From assembly GCF_023195895.1 (NCBI RefSeq), contig NZ_JALPRK010000003.1:62001-126000 (forward strand): a stretch of DNA of 64,000 bases, written 5' to 3'. How positions within the stretch are numbered: position 1 is the first letter of the stretch; every line of letters begins with the position of its first letter. This document shows positions 50,264-57,712 of the stretch, in pieces. The notes below the pieces were generated by a model, which had not been told where the DNA came from, did not search any database, and saw only the letters and a program-made list of their open reading frames with translations. This stretch comes from Paenibacillus mellifer (GTDB lineage Bacteria; Bacillota; Bacilli; Paenibacillales; Paenibacillaceae). The translations under genes were made by a program, and so were the position numbers.

Positions 50264-51376
50264 ATGACGAAACCATTCAACACAAGAACACGAAGACTCA
50301 CCTGGCTGCTGGCAGCCTCCCTCGTGCTGTCCGTCCAGGCGGGAACGGCCGGTGCGGAGCCTGCGGGCAGCGCGGCTTCGGATGCTTTGACGGCAGCGAT
50401 CCCGGCCGCTCCAACCGCCTCCGCCACAACGGGCCGCATCGCGGTCGAACTCGACGGGCGACCGTTGCAGACGGAGACGTCGCCGGTCCTGGTGAGCGGC
50501 AGCGTCCTGTTGCCGATCCGCGACGTTTTTGAGGCGCTGGGTGCCAAGCTGGTTTGGGACGACGAGAGCAAGACCGTCACGGCCACCCGGGGCCAAATGA
50601 AGCTGGTTTACCGGATCGGCGACCCCACGGCGCAGTTGAACGGGCAGACCTTCACGCTGCCGGTACCTGGACAGATTATGAACGGTTATTCCCTGGTGCC
50701 CCTGCGGTTCGTAAGCGAAGCCCTGGGCTGCGACGTGGTTTGGGACGGCGAGCACCGCACGGTGCGGATCACCTCGGCGTTTACATACGAAACCACCGTT
50801 GCGTGGGGCGTTAACCTGCGCAGCGCGCCGGATGCGGATAGCGAAACAGTCGGCGAGGAGCTGCTTCTCGCCGGCAGCAAGCTGCATGTCGTTCGCGAGG
50901 CTGGCGCGCTCTGGCTGGAGGTGCGCACTGCGGACGGTCGCTCCGGTTATGTATCGGCCAAGCCGAAGTACACCGACTATCGGAGCGACGCCCTCGCGGA
51001 CAAGCAGGCGGACGAGCTGATCGCGTATGGCAAAACGTTCGAAGGCACGCCTTACGAATTCGGCGCGTCGCCGGACCAGACGAAAACGTTCGACTGCTCT
51101 TCTTTCGTGAAAAGAGTGTACGAAGATATTCTCTCGATCGAGCTTCCGCGCGTTTCCTATGACCAAGCCAAAGAAGGTACGGAGGTTGGTCTGGACGAAC
51201 TGCGCAAGGGGGATCTGCTGTTCTTCGGCGCACGCGGGCTGGAAATCGGCCACGTCGGAATCTACATCGGCGACAATCAAATTTTGCACACGTACTCCAA
51301 GGAGCAGGGAGTTCATGTCGAAGCGTTCGATGGCCAGTGGAAAAAGCGGTTCGTCACCGCGCGGCGGGTGTTTTGA
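50264..51376 (+). CDS. Secreted NlpC/P60 endopeptidase with copper-amine-oxidase-like and SH3 domains
   Basis: A 370-residue exported cell-wall hydrolase: signal peptide (RRLTWLLAASLVLSVQAGTAGA), a copper-amine-oxidase N-terminal-like domain of two repeats (~58-170: VLLPIRDVFEALGAKLVWDD and SLVPLRFVSEALGCDVVWDG), an SH3-like domain (~175-235: GVNLRSAPDADSETVGEEL), and an NlpC/P60 domain with Cys278 (TFDCSSFVKRVY), His330 (GHVGIYIG) and His342 (ILHTY). It probably cleaves gamma-D-Glu-diamino acid bonds in peptidoglycan; the first two domains would bind wall material. Confidence 0.94.
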   Translation: MTKPFNTRTRRLTWLLAASLVLSVQAGTAGAEPAGSAASDALTAAIPAAPTASATTGRIAVELDGRPLQTETSPVLVSGSVLLPIRDVFEALGAKLVWDDESKTVTATRGQMKLVYRIGDPTAQLNGQTFTLPVPGQIMNGYSLVPLRFVSEALGCDVVWDGEHRTVRITSAFTYETTVAWGVNLRSAPDADSETVGEELLLAGSKLHVVREAGALWLEVRTADGRSGYVSAKPKYTDYRSDALADKQADELIAYGKTFEGTPYEFGASPDQTKTFDCSSFVKRVYEDILSIELPRVSYDQAKEGTEVGLDELRKGDLLFFGARGLEIGHVGIYIGDNQILHTYSKEQGVHVEAFDGQWKKRFVTARRVF

Positions 51377-51489
51377 GGAAACGGACGGCGTGAATGCGGA
51401 TATATCCGGAGTATAACCGGGATTCATTCAATTTTTCCCCTCTTTTTGCCGACATAGGAAGTAAAGACGTTCGCGAAGGAGGTGAATCC

Positions 51490-51519
51490 GTGCGGTTCTG
51501 CCGGCGGCATTCCCGTTAA
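51490..51519 (+). CDS. Possible 9-codon upstream ORF before the guanylate-kinase-like gene
   Basis: A perfect AAGGAGG (51476-51482) is followed after 7 bases by GTG and an open frame of nine codons ending in TAA (MRFCRRHSR). The main gene starts 26 bases later. The strongest ribosome binding site in the region therefore points to this mini-ORF rather than to the main gene. It could couple or regulate translation, or be accidental. Confidence 0.35.
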   Translation: MRFCRRHSR

Positions 51520-51544
51520 GCCGGATAACGCGCACGGAGACGCG

Positions 51545-52195
51545 ATGTGGAAATGGCTGAAAGGCTCGAAATCAACCTCTGACCCTGTCCGCAACGAGAA
51601 CGAAACCCTTGGCCCGGCCGACACGGCCCTGGCGGACGATCGCGCCCCGCAGCCCAAGGTGATCGTCATCACCGGTACGAGCGGCTCAGGCCGTAAGAGC
51701 ATCGCCAAGCAGCTAAGCGCTGAGTTGGACCTTCCGTATGTGCTGCCTTACACGACCCGTGCCATGCGCAAGGGGGAACGGGACGGCGAACACTATCGTT
51801 TTATCGCGGAAGCGGACTTTCAGTCGATGCTCGACAGGCAAGAGTTTAGTCAAAGCGTCCGCCTGGAGCGCGGCAGCTACGGAATCGCGGAACGCGAACT
51901 GAGCGAAGCCTTGGAGCAGCACGGCGCCGCGATCGTCGTCGTGAATCATGACGGCTTGCAGGCGTTACGGAAACGGTTTGGGCCGCAGGCGATTCGGATT
52001 TTCCTCTACGTGACGAAGGAAGACATTCGGCTGCGCGAGGAACGGGAAGGGGCACCTCCCGAGGTCATCGAAGAGTACTTGCGGAACTATTCCGAACAGG
52101 TCGTTTTCAAGAAAGAATCCGACTATTTGCTGCAAAACATCGATCCCGCCGCGACGCTGGCGAAGATTAAGAATTTTTTGCAGGACAAAATCTAA
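51545..52195 (+). CDS. Guanylate-kinase-like protein
   Basis: A 216-residue protein with ~37 unrelated N-terminal residues and a guanylate-kinase fold: P-loop ITGTSGSGRKSIAKQL, GMP-region YTTRAMRKGERDGEHYRFI, and a lid with RLREEREGAPPEVIEEYLRNYSEQ. Compared with Gmk, the EYAEVHGNYYGT-type segment is degraded to EFSQSVRLERGSYGI and the IDVQGA-type Walker-B segment to VVNHDGLQAL. It may be a paralogue with altered or no GMP kinase activity. ATG at 51545 has CGGAGA at close spacing; a longer GTG start at 51482 is possible but sits inside the AAGGAGG. Confidence 0.8.
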   Translation: MWKWLKGSKSTSDPVRNENETLGPADTALADDRAPQPKVIVITGTSGSGRKSIAKQLSAELDLPYVLPYTTRAMRKGERDGEHYRFIAEADFQSMLDRQEFSQSVRLERGSYGIAERELSEALEQHGAAIVVVNHDGLQALRKRFGPQAIRIFLYVTKEDIRLREEREGAPPEVIEEYLRNYSEQVVFKKESDYLLQNIDPAATLAKIKNFLQDKI

Positions 52196-52212
52196 ATGGA
52201 AGCGGGTTGTCC

Positions 52213-52243
52213 CGGTCGTTGCGGCCGGGCGGCCCGTTTTTTT
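52213..52243 (+). terminator. Terminator after the guanylate-kinase-like gene
   Basis: GGTCGTTGCGGCC and the following GGGCGGCCCG contain overlapping GC-rich hairpins, ending in TTTTTTTG. The exact stem is uncertain. Confidence 0.55.
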
Positions 52244-52278
52244 GCGCTTTGGGTACTGTGCGGTTACGGTGCCAACGC

Positions 52279-52500
52279 TAACGCTGGTGAGCAACGCTGA
52301 TGTGGCGAATTCTGTGCTAACGCTGATCAGAAACGCTAATGTGGCAAATTTGCCGCTCTAGAACTTCTAACGCTTCTGAGCAACGCTATTTTGCAGAGAT
52401 CAGCCGTTTTTTTTCGTAAAAATGAACAATAGGCTCTGTGATCCGCGTTAGAATCGCAACATGTCTATTTCGGCGGATATAAGCTTTGTTGCAAGCGTTA
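52279..52500. repeat. TAACGCT intergenic repeat element, copy 3 (forward x3, reverse x2)
   Basis: Forward cores at 52279 (TAACGCTGGTGAGCAACGCT), 52318 (TAACGCTGATCAGAAACGCT) and 52368 (TAACGCTTCTGAGCAACGCT); reverse cores ending at 52450 (GATCCGCGTTAGA) and 52500 (GCAAGCGTTAGA). The last four cores have distances 50, 82 and 50 bp, exactly as in the copy at 18781-18963. The first core, 39 bp ahead, is extra. Confidence 0.85.
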
Positions 52501-52600
52501 GAGGCAAGGCGGCTAAGCGGCGGCTAGGCGGCGGCTAAGCGGCAATGCCGTCGTACCTCGGTACGAAAGAAGGTTGACGGGAGGAAAGTTTATTTATATA

Positions 52601-52622
52601 GTTATATACAAGACTATATAAC
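52601..52622. promoter_or_regulatory. Perfect inverted repeat, putative operator of the Ytr-like operon
   Basis: GTTATATA-CAAGAC-TATATAAC, a perfect 8-bp inverted repeat, 40 bp upstream of the GntR start. Further ATATAAC and TATATAGT motifs flank it. GntR/YtrA-type repressors bind such AT-rich inverted repeats; the site also resembles a -10 region, so binding would block transcription. Confidence 0.6.
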
Positions 52623-52662
52623 CATATAACTAACAATAAAGGGACACGGAGGTGATTTCCCG

Positions 52663-53046
52663 TTGAGTCCGTCTTTTGACGACAAGAAGCCGATTTTTCT
52701 GCAGATCAAAGAGCTGATTGAGGATCAGATCGTGAACGACCAGCTAAAGGAGCATGAGCAAATTCCGTCAACGACGCAGCTGGTGCAATTTTATAAAATC
52801 AATCACCTGACGATTGCCAAAGGCATCAATCTGCTGGTGGACGCCGGTATTTTGTACAAGAAGAGGGGGGTTGGCATGTTCGTCGCCGAGAAGGCAAAGG
52901 AAATACTGCTGACGCAGCGCAAAGAACGGTTTCTCGATGAATACGTCCTGCCGATGATGCGGGAAGCCGCGAAGCTGGGCATAGCCGAGGGCGAAATGAA
53001 TCTGTTGATTACCAAAGCAAAGGAGGGGATTCAAAATGAGCCTTGA
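52663..53046 (+). CDS. GntR-family regulator, YtrA subfamily
   Basis: A 127-residue regulator: GntR winged helix (KPIFLQIKELIEDQIVNDQLKEHEQIPSTTQLVQFYKINHLTIAKGINLLVDAGILYKKRGVGMFV) with the short C-terminal helical dimerisation part of the YtrA subfamily. TTG start with GGAGGTG 8 bases upstream. Translationally coupled to the ABC ATPase gene (11 bp overlap), so it probably represses its own operon. Confidence 0.92.
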   Translation: MSPSFDDKKPIFLQIKELIEDQIVNDQLKEHEQIPSTTQLVQFYKINHLTIAKGINLLVDAGILYKKRGVGMFVAEKAKEILLTQRKERFLDEYVLPMMREAAKLGIAEGEMNLLITKAKEGIQNEP

Positions 53047-53932
53047 CGTTATGCTAGAGCAAGTGAGTGTCAATTTTGGCAGCCATCGTGCGCTAACGGA
53101 TATCACCTTAGAGCTGGAAGCCGGAAAAATTTATGGTCTGCTGGGCAGAAACGGCGCGGGCAAAACCACTCTGCTCTCCCTGCTGGCTTCCTATATAGAG
53201 CCAACGGCAGGACAGGTGCGCATCGGCGGCCGGAATCCGTTCGAGCACGCCGAGACGATGGCCCAGGTCAGCTTCGTTTTTGAAACCGACTACAGTGAAG
53301 AAAGCGAAAAAGTGAGGGGCATGCTGCAGGTAGCCGAGCGATACCGCCCCCATTTTGACCGGGCATATGCCGAGGAACTGATACACTTGTTCGGCCTGCC
53401 GCAGGACGTGCCGGTCAAGAAGCTCTCCAGCGGGATGCAGTCGGCGCTGAATGCCGTCATCGGGCTGGCGAGCCGGTCCCCTGTGACGATCTTTGACGAG
53501 GTTTACCGCGGGATGGACGCGCCGACCCGGGAGATTTTTTACAAGCAATTGCTGGAGGATCAGGCGGGCCACCCGCGGACGATCATCCTGTCCACCCACC
53601 TCGTATCGGAGATGGATTATTTGTTCGAGGACGTGGTGATTTTGCACAAAGGACGAATGCTGCTCAAGGAGTCGATCGACCGTTTGCTGGACCGCGGCGC
53701 ATCCATCACCGGAACGGCTGCCGACGTCGATGAGTTTGTGCGAGGCATGAAAGTGCTGAACGTTCAACAGCTGGGCGGAACGAAAGCCGCTATGGTCTAT
53801 GGGGAAATCGATGAGGCGCGGCGCAGAGCCGCGGCGGGCAAAGGCCTCGACATCGGCCCGGTTCCGCTGCAGGATTTATTTATCCACTTAACCGGGGAGG
53901 AGGGTTCCCATGAGGTCCAATCCGAGCATTAA
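53036..53932 (+). CDS. ABC transporter ATP-binding protein (Ytr-like)
   Basis: A 298-residue ABC ATPase: Walker A GRNGAGKTTLLSLL, signature KLSSGMQSALNAVIGL (LSSGM variant of LSGGQ), Walker B VTIFDEVYRGMDAP with the usual E-P replaced by E-V, H-loop ILSTHLVSEMDYLFEDV. These variants match the YtrB/BcrA-like ATPases of GntR-controlled operons. The C-terminal ~80 residues form a separate domain (ASITGTAADVDEFVRGMKVL). Overlaps the permease gene by 23 bp. Confidence 0.92.
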   Translation: MSLDVMLEQVSVNFGSHRALTDITLELEAGKIYGLLGRNGAGKTTLLSLLASYIEPTAGQVRIGGRNPFEHAETMAQVSFVFETDYSEESEKVRGMLQVAERYRPHFDRAYAEELIHLFGLPQDVPVKKLSSGMQSALNAVIGLASRSPVTIFDEVYRGMDAPTREIFYKQLLEDQAGHPRTIILSTHLVSEMDYLFEDVVILHKGRMLLKESIDRLLDRGASITGTAADVDEFVRGMKVLNVQQLGGTKAAMVYGEIDEARRRAAAGKGLDIGPVPLQDLFIHLTGEEGSHEVQSEH

Positions 53933-54620
53933 AGCCCGCCCTATTCGTCACGCAGGACGCGCGCTTCGGGTCGCTGCGGATATGTCCTGGCTCCAGCTGA
54001 CTTGGTCTGCCTGGTTTATCAGCTTCGTCATCTTGGCGTATGCGTTAATCGAAATCAATGCGCAAAATTTCATGACGTTTGCTTTTCAACCGTCCAAGGT
54101 GTTTATGCTCGTCATCGGGATCATCTCGGTATCCGGCTTCCTGAGTTTCTACGCTAGATTTGGGGTCACGCGCACAGCTTACTTCTGCGGCTCCTCTCTG
54201 GCCGCTGCAACGGTTGCTTTCGTGCTGATGGGGTTCGTCGGGGTGCTCGGCAGCTTGCAGCATTGGCTGATTCCCGCGCCGGAGAAGGTCTCCTTCCTGG
54301 GGGAGGACGCCTCCTGGCTGCTTACCGTGATCGTCTACTTTTTGAACGCCCTGGTTTATTATTTAGCGGGTTATGTGATCGGTGCCGGCTTTTACCGGTT
54401 CGGCAAGCTTGGAGGCATGCTGTATATCGTTCTGGCCCTGGCTGTTCTGTTTGCGTCCGAGTCCATGTGGGATTTGGAACTCAAGGATCTCCTTAACCGC
54501 GTCGTCTATATTGGCCATTTGCCGGTTTGGGGATCCTTGCTGGGAACGTTGCTTCTAGCAGCTCTTACGCTCGGAATCATATGGGCCACGTTGAAAAAGG
54601 TTCGCATCAAAATAAAGTAA
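53910..54620 (+). CDS. ABC transporter membrane subunit (Ytr-like)
   Basis: A 236-residue membrane protein with six predicted helices after a basic N-terminus (KARPIRHAGRALRVAADM). GGGGAGGAGGG precedes the ATG. It forms the likely membrane partner of the ATPase encoded directly upstream; the operon GntR, ATPase, permease resembles ytrA-type loci that respond to cell-wall-active compounds. Substrate unknown. Confidence 0.83.
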   Translation: MRSNPSIKARPIRHAGRALRVAADMSWLQLTWSAWFISFVILAYALIEINAQNFMTFAFQPSKVFMLVIGIISVSGFLSFYARFGVTRTAYFCGSSLAAATVAFVLMGFVGVLGSLQHWLIPAPEKVSFLGEDASWLLTVIVYFLNALVYYLAGYVIGAGFYRFGKLGGMLYIVLALAVLFASESMWDLELKDLLNRVVYIGHLPVWGSLLGTLLLAALTLGIIWATLKKVRIKIK

Positions 54621-54707
54621 CCGGGCCTGGTTCTTTGTCCCTTTCGCCGCCGCTGGGGATTCGTATAATGGGTACGAAATCACGATGCCCGAGGTGATCC
54701 GTGTCCA

Positions 54708-56084
54708 ATGAAATATAGTGTCATCATCCCCAGCTACAATAAGGCACTGCCTTTGATGCTGACGTTAACGGCGTTCGAAACCCAGACCTATCCGCATGAC
54801 CAATTCGAGGTGGTGGTCGTCAACGACGGATCCACCGACGATACCATGGACCGCCTAAGCCGGTACCGGCCCCCTTACCGGCTTATTCCCGTCTCCTTGG
54901 ACGAAACCGCCGGCAGGTCGGCGGCCCGGAACCGAGGGGTGGAGGCGGCTTCCGGCGACATTTTGATCTTCTGTGACCCGGACTACCTGGTTACGCCCGA
55001 TTTCGTGAAGACGCATGACCTGTATCACCGGCAACATCGAAACGCCGTCGTCTCCGGGGTTCCGATCCTGTTCATCAAAGCGTATCCCCACCTCTACCCG
55101 GATTTCTCGGCGGAGGAGAAGGTTGCCGCCGCTGAAGTACTGCAGGCCTCCGGGCTGTGGAGCAACGACTATTGGCATGCGCCGAACCTGATCGAAATCG
55201 TGACTCGGGAGGATCTTCTCGACCGAACCGGCCAATTGGAAAAAGTCGTCGCTCCCTGGGAGCCGGTTCAGGAGAATTATCGCGAATTCCCCACCACCGA
55301 CGTCGCGCCATGGCTGATGGCGGTCACGCGCAACCTTTCTCTGTCCAAACGGCTGTTTGAAGAAGCCGGCGGCTTTAATGAGGACTTCCTGAAGCACGGC
55401 CTCGAGGATTGGGAACTGGGCTACCGGCTGCACCTTCGCGGCTGTCCGTTCATCAGCATTGCCGAAGTGGTCGGCTACCACCAGGAGCACCCGTCCTTCC
55501 ATCGCAGCGAGGATTCTCAAGGGGAGAACCTGCGGATCATGTACCAGAACCATGGATACTCCGATCCGGAAATCAGCTTGTTTGCCATCTTGCCTCCTTC
55601 CGAAGGAATGGAAGCGTATAAAAATACGCTGCGGATCCTGAAATCGTGGCGCAGCAGCAAGAACGCCTCGGACCGGGCTGCCGGCCGTCAGCTCCGGCGG
55701 ACTTTAGCTCATGGAGCCCGGCTCTTTCATCTGCAGCCCGAGGCACCCGACTATGAGGCTTTGAAGAATGGACTGAAGCCCGCGCTAATGGCGGCTACCC
55801 AGATCTATACCCAGCCGGAAGCTCCGCAGAAGCAGGAGCAAATCAAGGCGATCTTGACCCAGGCTTGCCAAAGTCTGTGGCCGGACTCGGCGAAACCGTC
55901 TCCGACCCGGCGGCGGCGTAAGCGTTCAGTGCGCAAAGGGGCGCTTCGCAAAAGAGGGGCACGCTCTCAAACGCGCAGGGCCGCCGGGAAAGCTGCTTCC
56001 CGCACCCGCGGAAAGGCTAGCCGGCGGAGCCTTCGCCTGTTTCGGGCAGGCACGTTACGCAAACGGAAACGTCTTCGGCACTAA
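54708..56084 (+). CDS. Family 2 glycosyltransferase with a polybasic C-terminal tail
   Basis: A 458-residue GT2 enzyme: YSVIIPSYNKALPLMLTLTAFETQT and VVVNDGSTDDTMDRL form the nucleotide-sugar site; FCDPDYLV provides the D-x-D-like metal site; NEDFLKHGLEDWELGYRLHLRG is the ED-containing acceptor/catalytic block. The last 65 residues (394-458) contain 29 Arg/Lys (for example TRRRRKRSVRKGALRKRG), giving a histone-like tail not usual for GT2 proteins. The tail could bind acidic polymers, nucleic acid or membrane phosphate. The acceptor is unknown. Confidence 0.88.
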   Translation: MKYSVIIPSYNKALPLMLTLTAFETQTYPHDQFEVVVVNDGSTDDTMDRLSRYRPPYRLIPVSLDETAGRSAARNRGVEAASGDILIFCDPDYLVTPDFVKTHDLYHRQHRNAVVSGVPILFIKAYPHLYPDFSAEEKVAAAEVLQASGLWSNDYWHAPNLIEIVTREDLLDRTGQLEKVVAPWEPVQENYREFPTTDVAPWLMAVTRNLSLSKRLFEEAGGFNEDFLKHGLEDWELGYRLHLRGCPFISIAEVVGYHQEHPSFHRSEDSQGENLRIMYQNHGYSDPEISLFAILPPSEGMEAYKNTLRILKSWRSSKNASDRAAGRQLRRTLAHGARLFHLQPEAPDYEALKNGLKPALMAATQIYTQPEAPQKQEQIKAILTQACQSLWPDSAKPSPTRRRRKRSVRKGALRKRGARSQTRRAAGKAASRTRGKASRRSLRLFRAGTLRKRKRLRH

Positions 56085-56095
56085 CGGTGAAACGG

Positions 56096-56127
56096 CAAAA
56101 AACCATCTCTTCTAGGAGATGGTTTTT
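56096..56127. terminator. Bidirectional terminator
   Basis: AAAAACCATCTC-TTCTA-GGAGATGGTTTTT, a near-perfect stem with A and T runs, between the glycosyltransferase (+) and ArsR-type (-) genes. Confidence 0.9.
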
Positions 56128-56155
56128 GCGTATGCACTCTGTTCGGGTCCGGCAG

Positions 56156-56872
56156 CTAACCGATCCCTTCCTCCGCGTCCATGTCTAAAGCAAAGGTGTC
56201 CTTGAACCCTGCCCGCCCCTTCGCGGTCAACTTGACGGCCCGGCTCCGCGGACTTCGCTCCACCCAACCCAGTTCCATCAGCCGCTCCAGCAGGGCGTTG
56301 CCAAGCGCCCCGGCCAGGTGATGTTGGCGCTCGCTCCAATCGAGGCATTTATGGGAATAAGAACGGCGTTTGCGCTTAGCCCGGTCGATGTCGACCCCGA
56401 ATCGCTCAAGAAAAGCCTCGCCCTCCGCGGTCACTTCAAAGGCTACGTCTCCTTCGTCGAGAATGCCTGTGCGCACCATGCTTTGCGTCAGGTGAACTCC
56501 CAGATTCCCCGCCAAATGGTCATAGCAGGTTCGGGCATGCCGCAGCGCCCGGTCCTCCGTCGCCTGCCGCAACGACCGGATCGGCGCCGACGGCGCGATC
56601 GACAGTAAGGACTCCAACACCCGGGCGACTTCCGGGTTTGCGATCCCGTAGTAGCGGTGGCGGCCTTGTTTTTCGACGGCCACCAAACCGGCCTCCGTCA
56701 GCTTGGCCAGGTGAAAGCTGGCCGTTTGCGCCTGAATCCCGGCCATCCGCGCCAGCTCGCCGGCGGCATGATATCTCCCGTCCAGCATGGCCGTCAGCAT
56801 CGCCGACCGGCTGGGATCGCTGACAAGCGAAGCGATGACTGCCGCTTGCGTATGCGTTGGTGCGGCTCTCAT
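56156..56872 (-). CDS. ArsR-family transcriptional regulator with C-terminal extension
   Basis: A 238-residue protein: ArsR winged helix in the first ~90 residues (VIASLVSDPSRSAMLTAMLDGRYHAAGELARMAGIQAQTASFHLAKLTEAGLVAVEKQGRHRYYGI), then a ~140-residue helical extension with several His/Cys (RHARTCYDHLAGNLGVHL, YSHKCLDWSERQHHLAGALG) that may bind a ligand or metal. ATG at 56872 is preferred (AGGGGG upstream); the ATG at 56908 lacks a binding site. It is divergent from the flavin-reductase gene and may control it. Confidence 0.88.
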   Translation of the reverse strand: MRAAPTHTQAAVIASLVSDPSRSAMLTAMLDGRYHAAGELARMAGIQAQTASFHLAKLTEAGLVAVEKQGRHRYYGIANPEVARVLESLLSIAPSAPIRSLRQATEDRALRHARTCYDHLAGNLGVHLTQSMVRTGILDEGDVAFEVTAEGEAFLERFGVDIDRAKRKRRSYSHKCLDWSERQHHLAGALGNALLERLMELGWVERSPRSRAVKLTAKGRAGFKDTFALDMDAEEGIG

Positions 56873-56981
56873 GCGAATGGTTGCCCCCTTTTTGAGGATG
56901 TCATCCATATTTCGATCCCCATGGTATTGTTGCCATTATACAATGAGCGGGAATCCATTGAAAACCAAGGAGGGAACCCCT

Positions 56982-57600
56982 TTGCGACCGGAAGCGACCA
57001 ACCCGCCAAGCGATACCCTGCTCATCCAGCCGAAAATTTTGTATTACGGCACGCCCGTCGTCCTTCTCACGACCCATAATGAAGACGGAAGCACCAATAT
57101 CAGCCCGATCTCGTCCTCTTGGGCACTCGGGGACCACATCGTCCTGGGCATCGGACTGGGCGGGAAAGCCGCCGAAAACCTGCAGCGCTGCCCGGAATGC
57201 GTCATCAACCTACCCGATCCTTCCATGTGGGAACAAGTCGAGCGGTTAGCCTCCGTCACCGGAAAAAGCCCCGTGCCGCATGAAAAAGCAACAGGGCTTC
57301 ACCTATCAAAAAGACAAATTCACGGTCAGCGGCCTTACCCCGCAGCCGTCCCAGCAAGTACGGCCCGCCCGCATCCGCGAGTGCCCGCTGCAAATCGAGG
57401 CGGTGGCGATGGATTTCCGCGTGCCGGCCCACGCGCCCTTCTTCGCGATCGTCGAAACCCGGGCCGTGGCCGCCCGCCGCGACCTCGTCATCGGCGACCG
57501 CCACATCGACCCTCGCCAATGGAGCCCGCTCATTTACAACTTCCGCCATTACTTCGGCCTCGGCGAACCGCTGGGGAAGACGTTTCGGGCGGAGGTGTGA
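56982..57600 (+). pseudogene. Flavin reductase-like protein (FMN-binding split barrel), frameshifted
   Basis: Two overlapping frames make one flavin-reductase-like protein. The first (TTG at 56982, AAGGAGG 8 bases upstream) encodes PKILYYGTPVVLLTTHNEDG, the STNISPISSSWALGDHIVLGIG flavin-binding block and INLPDPSMWEQVERLA, up to GKSPVPHEK. The next frame continues with KQQGFTYQKDKFTVSGLTP and ends at 57600 with the LIYNFRHYFGLGEPL block. The switch is at the A5 run 57283-57287. Full length would be about 206 aa, normal for the family. Either a true inactivating indel, a phase-variable tract, or a sequencing error. Confidence 0.8.
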
Positions 57601-57712
57601 GGGTACCACCACCCGAACCGAGTTCGGGATCAGGATAAGCCCTTGAACCAGAACCCGAACCGGGCCTAGGTCAGAAACCGTCGGGGTTGTAAATCTGACG
57701 CCGCTGTGTCCT

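Larger units (their letters stand above)
52196..52600. other. Non-coding gap with TAACGCT repeat element
   Basis: The 467-bp gap between the guanylate-kinase-like gene and the GntR gene contains GC-rich CCGGTCGTTGCGGCCGG hairpin sequence followed by TTTTTTTG (52213-52242), a probable terminator, then the repeat element (52279-52500), a short GGCGGCTAAGC-type tandem repeat (52508-52542) and the GntR operator at 52601. No gene is supported. Confidence 0.6.

Noticed and set aside
50093..51427. 444-codon minus-strand frame opposite the NlpC/P60 gene
   Set aside because: Shadow of the plus-strand coding frame, no family motifs, while the plus strand encodes complete catalytic residues.
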